Source of the DNA: Proteromonas lacertae
Taxonomy: Eukaryota > Sar > Bigyra > Opalinata > Proteromonadidae
Direction of reading: 5' to 3'
Assembly: GCA_002245135.1 (NCBI GenBank)
Contig: NGBS01000322.1
Location: 1-64,000, forward strand
DNA length: 64,000 nucleotides
Shown here: piece by piece, positions 21,150 through 31,200 of the stretch
Layout: each line of letters opens with the position of its first letter
How positions within the stretch are numbered: position 1 is the first letter of the stretch
The notes under the pieces: generated by a model
Database searches by the model: none
Told to the model about the DNA's origin: nothing
The model's input: the letters and a program-made list of their open reading frames with translations, nothing else
Position numbers and translations under genes: made by a program

Positions 21150-21560
21150 AAGTTAATTAATTATACAAGTAGGTGATGTAGTTAGATCTACTGTAGCTAC
21201 CCCCGCGATAGAACTTGTAGATGTTTCTACTTTAGCAATCTCTACCTTTGGTCGACCCTCGGCAGTGGAACTATTCTCTACTTTACGCTTCTTATCTTCT
21301 CCGCTATTATCACTTCCTTTCTTTACTTCTTCATATCTTCTCTTCTTCTTATTTCTACACTCAGTACATGATTTATAGAATACACCTTCACTCTTATAAC
21401 CAAATTCATCATTAGCTTTCTTCTTACCACAAGTACTACATATCTAGCTACTTCACTTTCAATGATTGCATTGATTCTTTCAAATTCTTCATCTTCACGC
21501 TTATTTCTATCTTCTATATTAACATTCTCGATCCAAATTCTTTACATTTGAATATAGTAG
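21150..21560 (-). pseudogene. Zinc-ribbon-like Polinton accessory gene, decayed
   Basis: On the minus strand a short frame encodes CSTCGKKKANDEFGYKSEGV followed by a second pair, CTECRNKKKRRYEE. The spacing resembles a treble-clef or zinc-ribbon knuckle of the CxxCG...F...CxxCR type. A Ser/Lys-rich region and a Val/Thr/Ser-rich tail follow, ending CIIN before the stop at about 21155. A Glu/Arg-rich helix lies upstream. The gene is broken about once. The CxxC knuckle suggests nucleic-acid binding, which is inference. The bases from 21561 to 22012 are AT-rich and appear empty. Confidence 0.4.
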
Positions 21561-22012
21561 TAAATAGTTCAATATTATCAGGATATATAAATATAATAGG
21601 TAAAATAAAATATGAGATATATTTTTTTCAATTGCAAAGAAGAACACCGATATAGTGTGTTATATTTGAGCATTTGCTTATTGAATGATATTTTAGACTA
21701 ATAACAACAAAAAATCAACAACTTAAAACAAAAATTATAAGGATAAAAAAAGATTCATAAATTAGTTTTGGTAAGTGAAAAGCACAACGAAAGGCACAAA
21801 ACACGAAAGTGAAGTGCTTTTCCGAACCAAAGGTTATTGAGAGAAATTAATTTAAAGTAAAAAAGAAACTTAGAAAAATTCTCATGTATTGTCATGAAAT
21901 CAATCATCATCTCAACAACTACTAAAACAACAATTGTAATTATTAATTAATTATAATAATAACAGTTGTAGGCATTTTATGTCTAATAGTTGGTATAAAT
22001 CACATAATCATA

Positions 22013-24911
22013 TTATTTCGATATTTTTTTAATAACATAGTTTCTTAAATCTTCATATTCAACTTTTATTATTCTTTTTTTTAGAACTGCTTTATCATAT
22101 AATTGCTTTTTTTCATCATCAGTTAAATCGTTCTTTGTTAATTTTTGAAAAATATCTGGATATATTTTTGTTACTCTAGGTACTTTTTCAAGATCAACAT
22201 TTTCTTTTGGACTTATTATAAGGTAACCAAAATCTAAATTTAAATCAACTATAGTATAATCTTTACCTTCATCATATCCATGTTCATAAATCAAGTACAA
22301 ATTCTGTAGAATCATTGTCATTTCAGGTGCATATGAATGTTCTTTACTAACAGTAATTTGAATACCAAACGGTCCAATTAATGCATCAATATCAGGGAAA
22401 TTTTTATCATAACTGAAGTCAATAAAATGATATTTATTTTCATCATGATATTCTTTGAAAAGTAAAATTTCATTTTTTAACTGTTCATGATTATTTACAG
22501 GCTTTGCAATAACTGTATTATCAGAATAGAAACTACTATTTAATCTCTCAATTTCATTAACTATATCTGCTCTAAAATCATCAGATTTTTTCATTAAAAA
22601 TAATATTATTATCTCATATAAATTTCCAACAAAAGCTCCAATTCGATTTTCATATAATAAATTTATCATTTCGTTACATTCTACGAATGAACTAATATTT
22701 AACAGTTTATTACATGCAATGCTTCTTACTGTATCAGATATAAATCGAAGATTACCAGATTCAGTAACATCATTTTCATCTGTTTCATATATAAGTATAT
22801 TTTGATAAACTTCCTTTGATATAGATGATATATTTATGCCTTTTATCATATTCTCAATCATCACTTTGTTCACTTTATTTATTTCACGCGTACATTTATT
22901 TTGATCATCTTTATATTTTCCAATTATACCACCATAATATTCATAGTTATTGAGATATTCATCCAATTTCATTTTTAATCTTTTATCTATTTCAACATTT
23001 GATATTTTTTCTATTTCATCATATTTAATAATTTTTCTATTAGATTTGATTAGTGCTGGATGTTTCAATTTTACTACTTTTTCTACTTCTTCTATTGTAA
23101 ATGGGGGTATATACATCACCAAAGGGCATCTTTTGTTTTGAAAAGTCTTAAAATTTTTATCACAAGGATTAGCTAACACTATTATCATTTGTGCATCTGC
23201 AAAATCATCTTCTCCTATAGCAACTCCATCAGAAACAACAATATATGGATAATATGGATAATCTTTTTCATTCTTATAATAATTAGACTCACTATTATTG
23301 CATTTTCCATTTATATATTTGTAATGTATTCGAATATCTTTATTCTTTTCATGAATTTGGTTTATAATAATTTCCGCTAATTCAGATTTACCTATTTTTT
23401 CTTGGCCAAATATCAGAATATTTTTTTGATTTTTATCATTCATTGGATAAATAAAATCTATTATATTACCAAAACATTTTCTCATTAATAACAATTTTTT
23501 ACCATTGTCATATACATCAAATGTTTCTTCTATTGTTGTTCTTTGTTGCTCTTGTACTTCTGTTGTTAATGCTGCTGTAGCTGTTGCTATCGGTGGTATT
23601 GCTGGTGCTATTGGTAGTGGTGCTGTAGCTGTTGCAAGTTTAATCTTAAAGTTTGTATCATATTCATATACTCTGTATTGTTTTATTACACAATATGTAA
23701 ATTCACCACTTTCAATCTCACTGTATTCCTATTTTATTATAAATATTATACAGATTCATACTTTTATAGATTTTTCTATTCTATTTCTATCTCTATCAAA
23801 CAGGTCATCATCTAATAAGACTTTTATAAATATTCCATCCATTATCAAATCAAAGTAATTATTTTCATCCAATATGTAATAAACAAAATGTAATGCATTT
23901 GGAGGATAATGAACATAGACTGGGTTTTCATAGTTTAATTTGAAATTTAGATTACTGTTAATTGGAATGCTTATAGTATCTGTATACGTCAACTTCATCA
24001 TTTCGGTGCTTAATTGATATGCTATAATCTGTTTTAATGCCATTTTTTTTACATATATATCATCATCATCAATTGAATTATACTTATCTTTTAAACGTTC
24101 ATAATCATTAATATCTGTTGGTGGATAGAATTTAAAAACAATGTAATTTTCAACATCATCAGAAATGAATTTTAAATGATCTTTTGGTTTTAATATATAA
24201 TGATCTAATTCATCATTCCATTCTGATATAAAATCATATTTTAATATAATATTGGATAAGTCATTATTCTTCGAAGTTGTTTCTATACATATAATTATCT
24301 ACAAAGTTATTATAACCAGTTGTTCCTACTACACTGTCTATCAACTGCTTATAATATTTCCAGTAATTTCTACAGCTACCAAAGTTTTCTTTGTATAAAT
24401 AGTGATAATAAATCTGTCGCGGTATATTACCATATTTTCTACATATTCCTTCAAATTCCTTTAAACTAGTATAATTACTATTAATGCACTCTTTAAACCA
24501 TTCAATTATTTCTGTATCATTTAATGAATTAAAATATAATTCTATACATTTTTCATCATCATCAGTATAATAATCATTGTTTTGCTCATCAGGTGAACTG
24601 ATGGATATAATTATGTTACCAGAACCAAATTTAGCATTAAAAGTGTCAACTATTATTATCGAATCATTAATATCACGTTCTTCTATATCATCAATTTCTA
24701 TGAGATGACAATTTGTAAATAAATATATCTTCCTATCACCAGAAGCGTCATTCTTCTTCCCTTTTACTACGTAAATATCTTTAACAGTTTTATTCTCTCT
24801 TCTCCATACTTTATCATCTAAAATATAATAATTGAATCCAAACTTTCTCATTTCATCATAATCTAGCGGTAATGAACTTTTTGTTTCTGTATCTTCTTCA
24901 ATTTTTCTCAT
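22013..24911 (-). CDS. P-loop NTPase, Crinkler-like, three exons
   Basis: Two short introns (24299-24332, 34 bases; 23729-23761, 33 bases) with GTA...TAG ends join three exons into 943 codons. The N-terminal part (IIISISSPDEQNND, then IPRQIYYHYLY) resembles the second half of a Crinkler-type NTPase domain, where a sensor-like I..SSP strand is followed by a helix bundle. A second NTPase starts at ILIFGQEKIGKSELAEIIIN (Walker A GxxxxGKS). It contains YIVVSDG and MIIVLANPCDKNF strands and CPLVMYIPPFTIEEVEKVV, which matches the family's 'Y-x-P-x-x-x-x-E(E)' feature. The C-terminal half may be a nuclease-like or recognition domain. The family name is my judgement from pattern. It may be continuous with the gene at 25043-26407. 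Confidence 0.6.
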
Positions 24912-25042
24912 TTTTTCTGAAATTTTTGTACATGAACTATTCCATTTCCTTTTTTAATCCATCATATTTGCTTATCACTTCTTTTTTTTCATTTTTACAC
25001 TTTTTTGTTTTATTTTCATTGTTTTGTATTATAAAATTAAGA

Positions 25043-26407
25043 CTATTTATCTTCATTAATTCTATTTACAATAGTTGATGATGCTACATATCCATTAATA
25101 ACTCTTTCCTTTGTAGGAATAGTTTTCTTAAAATCTTTCAACTTTTTTTCATCAATTACTGCATCTACATTGGCTATATCATTATTAGTTTCTTTTATTA
25201 TATTCATTATCTTATCTATTTTATCTAAACAATCTTTCATCATGGCTTCTGATGAAGTATATTCAAATTCTTCACCAAGTAGTGTGTATATACATTTTTT
25301 ACCATCTCTTTTATAATAATTTTTGGAAATTTTATTATTATCAATAACGTTTTTTAGATTTCTATAATAATCTTTAATATCTTCTTTATATTTATTAATC
25401 TTTTCTTTGTTCTCTTTTATATTTCTTTCAAGTATTGTTATTTCCTGATTCAGTGAATTTTCTTTTTTGTTTTTTTTAACATCTAATCTTTTCTTCAATT
25501 CTTCAATATTTTTTCTTTCAATATTTAACTCTTCTAAATGTAAAGATTTCTTTTTATCTTCAAATGCATTTGATAGATTTTTCTTTAAAAAGAATAGTAA
25601 AACATAAATAAACGATGTTTTACCTATACCTGGCTGACCAGTTACTACTATATATTCATATTTCGACATGCATTTACAAATATCACGAAATATTGTATAA
25701 TAACAATCCCTGATGTAAATTGTCTTCTTTGGGAATTGAAATACATTGATATCATCGCTAAATTGTAGATACATCTTTGTTTGATCTTTAATAGCTTTAC
25801 TATTCTTCTTAAGTTTATTATGATATACATCTGTTAAACTATTCACGATTCTTACAAAACTATCTTCTTCATTGGATTTTTTACTTTCTAGTTCTTTTCG
25901 TATATCATCATCCAAGAATTCAATACCATCATGTCTATCAAACAAAATGAATACAGGATAGATTGGATTTTCACATTGTATATCACTCAATTTACATAGA
26001 ACATCATCATCTTTCTTACCATCTTCTTTAATTGACATGTTTTTTTCTTCCAAATTGTATGTTATTTCATATATTGTACCTTCTTTCAATCCATCAATTG
26101 TAACTTCAAGTATTCCACCTTTATCATCCATCTGTGGTGTTACATCAGCTGATGTGTTCTTTATTTTCATCAACTTTATCATTTTATCACTACTTATCCT
26201 TGATAATGATTGAGAATATCCAACTCCTAATTTAGTTTTTACTTTCCAAATTTGGATTCTCATCATACACTTTTTAGCTTTAACTTGTTTTTCAAGTATA
26301 CCGATTTTTAATTCTTCGGATCTATTTCTAAACAGTACATCTTTTATTACTGCAGTTGAATGGCCATTTTTTCTTCTTTCTGGCAAACAGTCTAGAATAG
26401 AATTCAT
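25043..26407 (-). CDS. P-loop NTPase, Crinkler-like, N-terminal gene or first exon
   Basis: The frame starts MNSILDCLPERRKNGHSTAV. A beta-rich N-terminal domain of about 140 residues (RIQIWKVKTKLGVGYSQSL) comes first. A region with FPKKTIYIRDCYYTIFRDIC then leads into the Walker A loop YIVVTGQPGIGKTSFIYVLL. This layout, a short 'IRxCY' segment then GxPGIGK(S/T), is typical of Crinkler (CRN) NTPases. A long Lys/Glu coiled coil follows (about residues 285-360). The frame ends before the rest of the NTPase fold, which seems to be supplied by the gene starting 132 bases downstream (24911). I could not place a clean intron there, so this may be two genes or one with an unresolved junction. Confidence 0.6.
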   Translation of the reverse strand: MNSILDCLPERRKNGHSTAVIKDVLFRNRSEELKIGILEKQVKAKKCMMRIQIWKVKTKLGVGYSQSLSRISSDKMIKLMKIKNTSADVTPQMDDKGGILEVTIDGLKEGTIYEITYNLEEKNMSIKEDGKKDDDVLCKLSDIQCENPIYPVFILFDRHDGIEFLDDDIRKELESKKSNEEDSFVRIVNSLTDVYHNKLKKNSKAIKDQTKMYLQFSDDINVFQFPKKTIYIRDCYYTIFRDICKCMSKYEYIVVTGQPGIGKTSFIYVLLFFLKKNLSNAFEDKKKSLHLEELNIERKNIEELKKRLDVKKNKKENSLNQEITILERNIKENKEKINKYKEDIKDYYRNLKNVIDNNKISKNYYKRDGKKCIYTLLGEEFEYTSSEAMMKDCLDKIDKIMNIIKETNNDIANVDAVIDEKKLKDFKKTIPTKERVINGYVASSTIVNRINEDK

Positions 26408-27069
26408 TTGTCTATTGAATAAGAATTAATAATAATAAATACTGCATCTTAACTAATAAGTGAGATATAGATAATTGATTATTTGAATTAATGAAATCAT
26501 TCCAACAAATAACCAATGATTTGTGTAATTTTATTTGCATGTCGTTTTTATAGTGATGTAGAAAGAAATACGAGATTTTGATATACATAATTGATTTAGG
26601 TTATTATAAGTTTTCATATTGTAATGATATTTAAGTAAGCAATCGAATTGAGAGTGAATTAGTTAATTACTCTTGATTGATGGTAATTATATATGTAATT
26701 GCAGTTATTATTATAGATTAAAAATATAATTACTTTATAATCAGCTTAATTTTCGTTCTTAACGAAATATCGTTTGCTCTGTAATATAAGAAGAAAGAAT
26801 GATATTGAAAAGTAGTATTAATATTTACAACATAACTTCAAAGCATTTGTTTTTTATCATAATATAAAAGATTAGAATTATTTCACATTCACTAACTTAT
26901 ATGCAGCAACATCAAATCTGACTTTCTCCAACACTGTAATATTTATGTAAAATTTCTTACTAGAACTCCAATAGTATATTTCAAAGTGACATATCAAATT
27001 ACACATTTAATGATGAAGTAGAATCACATAAAGAAACAATTAGAACCACAGCATATATATAATTAATAA
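26408..27069. other. AT-rich gap without a gene
   Basis: About 660 bases lie between the start of the Crinkler-like gene and a short coding remnant next to element A. The sequence is very AT-rich with no open frame of note, no repeat shared with other parts of the window and no RNA gene I recognise. The promoter of the minus-strand NTPase gene should lie in its left part. Confidence 0.5.
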
Positions 27070-27206
27070 TTAATATTCTACTGGATTATTATTTTCATCA
27101 GTTTCTACTACTTCAAAGTAATAATTATATATATCCTCATTAAAATCACTTTTAGGAATACCCAACTCTTCAAAATCAATATAATCTTCATCGATTCCAT
27201 CTATAG
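27070..27206 (-). pseudogene. 3' end of a gene cut off at the edge of element A
   Basis: The frame reads from the edge of element A into IDGIDEDYIDFEELGIPKSD, then an acidic, Tyr/Asn-rich end (FEVVETDENNNPVEY), and stops at 27070-27072. It has no start on this side. Its composition matches the host genes or the AT-rich Polinton lineage. It is most simply the tail of a gene that lost its upstream part when element A, or a later rearrangement, came in. The far side of element A (34533 onward) shows no obvious continuation. Confidence 0.4.
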
Positions 27207-27844
27207 AGCTCCCGTAAAGTTAACTCTTGATCTAGAAAGCGACGGACCCCTAGAACACTGTGACATGAGCCATAGTCCCATATATATATGGTGACTACGG
27301 GATTCCTTTGACGATAAACAAGTTCGGATAAATATGAAGATGATAGGTGAACTATATACAGAGAATGTGCCTGGATAAAACATACTCTGTAGGTATCTCC
27401 AGCCCGACATTGCCAAACGAATAGAACAAAGTACTTAGATTAGCCTAAAAGTTACTTACCATTGTCTTCAGCCTTCGTTATGGCCTTGTTGTTGTGTTGA
27501 CATTGTTTGAGTTAAATAGAGTAGGTGTTGACCTTGGTAGTATAGATGTTATTTACTCTTGCCTCTATCCCTTGAATGAATCCTCCTTGAAGTTGCTTAT
27601 GACTTATAATAATAATGTATAATAAAGAAATTATAGTAAAATAAATTCTATTTATAGCCAGAGAAATAGCACAGTGTTCTATTTCCCTATATTGTTTTTT
27701 CACCATTAGAAACATAATTAGGCAATAATAAATACATCAATCGATTTCTCTATTTATGCTGGGCTCATATATGCCCTTAGTTTGACTTTCTGATCATAAT
27801 CGAAATCTAATTTTCTTAAAAAAATTCAAAAAACAATGATAGAT

Positions 27845-27893
27845 AGGATGGCCACCATACTGTGTTAATATGACAACATATGGTGACCAGCCT
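27845..27893. repeat. Stem-loop
   Basis: AGGATGGCCACCATACTGTG is followed by a short AT centre and CAACATATGGTGACCAGCCT, which is the inverse with a few mismatches (arms about 22 bases). It lies in an AT-rich, gene-free stretch (about 27720-28040) near the left end of element A, downstream of the acidic gene at 28043-28483. It could end transcription of that minus-strand gene or be a small inserted repeat. Confidence 0.5.
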
Positions 27894-28042
27894 ATGTAAT
27901 AAAAAAACAAAACAAAAAAAATGGAGTTCAAGCCAAATCACTTTTGAAACGAATCTATTTTTTATTAATCATTTTTGAAAATTATGAAAACAACACTCCC
28001 ACACAAACACAATCTATCATTTGAACCAATTAGGACCAGAGA

Positions 28043-28483
28043 TTAATAATCATTTTGGTACTCTGGCTCCTCATCATCATCATCTACTATATATTGTGAG
28101 AAGTTATCATCATCATCATCTTCCTCTGTAGTACTATCTTCTTGTTTTTGGTTTTTGGTTGAAATGTTTTTTTGATTTATTTTCTTTCTTTTGAATCTTG
28201 GAGTTTTAGATGTACTGCACTTTCTTTTTGTGGATACCACCTTTAACAACTTGTTGTTGTTGTTGTCATCATCATCATTATAATCATCATCATCCAGATT
28301 ATCAAACAACGATGCTATAGAGACTTTACTACTTACCATACTTTCAGCAGTACTTCTGTAAACTATATCTCCTTTCGAATTCTTGTTTTCTTCTTTTTCG
28401 CATTTTGCTAAATCGTTGTCACCGAAATGCATGATATACATACAAGTCAGTTCCACCATGTCCTCCATTGCATGGTCAAGCAT
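28043..28483 (-). CDS. Acidic/basic low-complexity protein, unrecognised
   Basis: The frame begins with a non-repetitive N-terminus containing VELTCMYIMHFGDND. It then alternates Asp/Asn runs (DDDDYNDDDDNNNNK) with a basic block (KRKCSTSKTPRFKRKK) and ends in another acidic run. It looks like a disordered protein with a nuclear-localisation-like basic cluster. It lies downstream of the ATPase gene of element A, on the same strand, in a more AT-rich segment. It may be an element accessory gene. No family is recognised. Confidence 0.4.
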   Translation of the reverse strand: MLDHAMEDMVELTCMYIMHFGDNDLAKCEKEENKNSKGDIVYRSTAESMVSSKVSIASLFDNLDDDDYNDDDDNNNNKLLKVVSTKRKCSTSKTPRFKRKKINQKNISTKNQKQEDSTTEEDDDDDNFSQYIVDDDDEEPEYQNDY

Positions 28484-28767
28484 ACGATCATACTATTGAT
28501 TCAAAATTGAAATATATATTAATTGGATATACGATGCTTTTGTCCAGATCCTCTTTATACATGATATTACATAGCAGGACAGACATCAACACTCTGGACA
28601 TTTTTAATCTTTCATGTCGAACATCAATCTTTTCAATTTCTGTGAATCTTTTGTACCATGTAGTGAAACTCCTCAGGCATCTTCAAGATGAATAAGCTAA
28701 AGCAACGCCACCTAAGGAACATACAATGTTTAATTAAGATAATCAAGATAAGGAAGTTCTACGATCT

Positions 28768-29532
28768 CTAGCTTACTAACATTCTACTAAGTATCGTTAT
28801 CTTAAGTTCATCGTTGTTGATGGGTTTAATCATGTAGTCCACATAGAGTTGCTTATCGAAGTTGATCCTATACTGAGCCTTGTGCATATCAATGTATAGG
28901 AAGCTATAAGGAGTATGCTCCGTGGCCGTATGATAGAACTCCTTGAAGAGTCTAAAGGGAGTTGCCAAGGTAAGGGACTTATGAAGTAATTGAAGGTTGC
29001 TGCATGATATGTTCTTGAAGGCTAAGCAATAGTCCAGCTGAAGTCTTTGACCAGGAGTAAGGTCTGTAATGTACTGACTACTGATAATCACCTTTGCCTT
29101 GCAATGCCTGTTCTGCTTTAGGAAGGTGATTAGCTGGGGATCTTTCAGGTCATTGCTAACATCATCGAATACAAAGATGTTTTCAGCGCAAGCGCTATTC
29201 TCTTTGTCGGGAGGTGGTAGATCGTGAAGTACATCCTCCAGGTTGTTGGTCTTGTCTTCCTCGTTCACGATTGAGTCAAAGGTGTAGTAGTCGATCTTGT
29301 TGTACTCCAACATCTCCATGATCTTATCGTAGAGCACATCCTTATGGATTGTACCAACAAAGAAGTAGACTCTTTGATTCTTACCCTTGATCAGTATATG
29401 TTGAAGAACATTGTTGATGATTGTTGTCTTACCAGAGTTCTTCTTTGCTAGGAGGAAGATGTTACAGAAGGGTTCATCGAAGTAGTCATAGCCGACAACA
29501 TCCTTCCCGTGACTGGAGGTCTTGACTTTCAA
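28768..29532 (-). CDS. Polinton packaging ATPase (FtsK/A32-type)
   Basis: This is the DNA-packaging ATPase used by Polintons and related viruses to pump the genome into capsids. The Walker A loop is NIFLLAKKNSGKTTIINNVL near residue 25. The strand ENIFVFDDVSND supplies Walker B at about residue 125. KVIISSQYITDLTPGQRLQL follows, corresponding to the sensor-like SQ motif of the A32/FtsK group. The length (254 residues) is normal for the family. The frame looks whole, although its element is a deleted fossil. Confidence 0.82.
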   Translation of the reverse strand: MKVKTSSHGKDVVGYDYFDEPFCNIFLLAKKNSGKTTIINNVLQHILIKGKNQRVYFFVGTIHKDVLYDKIMEMLEYNKIDYYTFDSIVNEEDKTNNLEDVLHDLPPPDKENSACAENIFVFDDVSNDLKDPQLITFLKQNRHCKAKVIISSQYITDLTPGQRLQLDYCLAFKNISCSNLQLLHKSLTLATPFRLFKEFYHTATEHTPYSFLYIDMHKAQYRINFDKQLYVDYMIKPINNDELKITILSRMLVS

Positions 29533-29758
29533 AGGCTTTACTTCTGCCTGGTTGATCTATCTTTAAATGGCCCTTGGATGATCTCGGTAACTTCTCTGGT
29601 AAGTAAGCATCACCATGTACTTCATCATCCCCATCCTCATCCTTGAAGCAATCATCTCCTGATCCTTTCAGTCTTCGCATCTTACTGAGATGAAGATCTC
29701 CAAAGGGTTGCTTTCTCTTATTAACCATAAGCATCATAAGAACTAAGTACACGATCAA
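29486..29758 (-). CDS. Small basic protein next to the packaging ATPase
   Basis: A 90-codon frame with a hydrophobic start (MIVYLVLMMLMVNKRK), a basic middle (QPFGDLHLSKMRRLKGSG) and acidic Asp-rich segments overlaps the ATPase start by about 46 bases. A short N-terminal membrane helix plus a charged body is visible. It lies between capsid and ATPase genes, a place where small virion proteins are common. It is unrecognised and could be a chance frame. Confidence 0.3.
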   Translation of the reverse strand: MIVYLVLMMLMVNKRKQPFGDLHLSKMRRLKGSGDDCFKDEDGDDEVHGDAYLPEKLPRSSKGHLKIDQPGRSKAFESQDLQSREGCCRL

Positions 29759-29782
29759 GAACTTATCGATAAGGAACTTTAC

Positions 29783-31101
29783 TTATGCTATACAACGAAT
29801 GCCCGAGGTGGTAATCTCAGCTCTTCGTCCAGTGATAAAGTAGAATCGGTGATTCACAGACTTGTGTTCTAGCTCTGAGTTGTAGATCTCAAAGGTGATC
29901 TTTAAATCTCCGTCTAGTCTTCTCCCAGCAATGGTCTCAACATTACCAAGGTTGTCACTACCGAAGTTGAGTAGCTCAAAGAACTTCTCGGTAAAGGGCT
30001 TCTTGTTGAGTTGATCATACCAGCTTCCTCCAATGTACTTCTTAAGCAACTCGTAGCTATCGTAAGTCTCCATGTTCTGATAGTTGGGATTGTAGTTGAA
30101 GTCGTTGATCATCCACTTGAATCTTGCTTTGGAGTCTAAGGTAAGGATACGGTTCTTCATTGTATATGCCTGATAGACGATGGCTTTAATATAAGGACCA
30201 ATAGAGCTGTTGATTGTAAAGGAGTAGTTGAAGTAATCGCCGGTGCTGGTGATGGTGATGCTCTTGTCGTGATAGTCATTAAAGGGAATGGACTTCTCAA
30301 TGCAGGAGACGATAGACTTCTTGTTGCTGTTGAAGTCCTTGTTGTTAAGGCTCTGATGCAAATGTCCTTGATCTCACACTTTGCCTGAAGAGTAACATCC
30401 TCCTTGCTATATTCATACTTATCATCTTCGGTATCGAACTTCGCATCAGTAGCTGTACTCAATCTTCCGAAGTTGGTGATCTCTCCCCATCAGATGCTGA
30501 GAAGTAACTTCTCTCCGAAGAATAGATCAGTGGGATTTGCTAGGACAGTGTTATACATCTCATTGAAAGGAATCTTTACAAGGACTTCCAAGTAGCCGTC
30601 TTTCACTTGAGTATCCCAGAAGGTGTTGTTTACCTTGGAAGTGCATCCATCAGTTCCATTATCTACCGAGGTGAACTCCATACCAGATACCATCAAAGTA
30701 AGTGTGTGTCTATTGACGTGAGTTGTCTTCCTTTGAACTTGCTGCATAAGCCCTCTGTATTGTTCATAAGTGTCAGTTACATAAAGCAAGTTGATTCCAG
30801 CAGCATTGTGTACTCTCAAGGAGGAGATATTGAAGGTGTTGTATAGGAGGATCTTCTCAGCCTTCTTGTTATTGTCAGAATCCTTATAGCCGATGATTAG
30901 ACGATACTCTAAGTAACTCTTGCTAAGGTTAATGCAATTGTCGGTAGCTATCTCGAACATGACCTCTGCGGTTGATCCAGAAGTACCAGCATTGACCGAG
31001 GTGTTGCTCTGGGTAGGGTTGACTTTCACGGGTACGTAAAGTGAATCATAACTCTCGGAGTAAGCTCCTTGTTGAACACTTGCTGGGATGAATGTTGTCA
31101 T
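29783..31101 (-). pseudogene. Polinton major capsid protein (double jelly-roll), element A
   Basis: This gene encodes the hexon-like double jelly-roll capsid protein. The N-terminal part has INLSKSYLEYRLIIGY, then LLYVTDTYEQYRGLMQQVQR and FWDTQVKDGYLEVLVKIPFN, each mirrored in the capsid genes at 36848 (IINLSKSYIQYDLVIR, DDSYEPYRIFMDEIVRK) and 44326 (CSNLSKSYIQFYVDYY, DHQYELFRQMMVQVARK). The C-terminal part has YFNYSFTINSSIGPYIKA, NMETYDSYELLKKYIGGSWY and ISGIRCIA-like ends shared with the gene at 36848. The gene is broken about once. Assignment rests on shared block order and position beside ATPase and protease genes. Confidence 0.75.
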
Positions 31102-31200
31102 TGCCTTTGGGTAATCTCCTAAGTAAAATTGAACTAGGAAAAGACTTATTACTTAGATTAAGTTAAAGGTTCTCTTGAGCAGTGCCATTTGCTTCTCGCC

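Noticed and set aside
22950-23380. Short plus-strand hydrophobic frames opposite the NTPase gene
   Set aside because: They are complements of Lys/Asn/Asp-rich coding sequence, which always reads as Phe/Ile/Leu-rich on the other strand.
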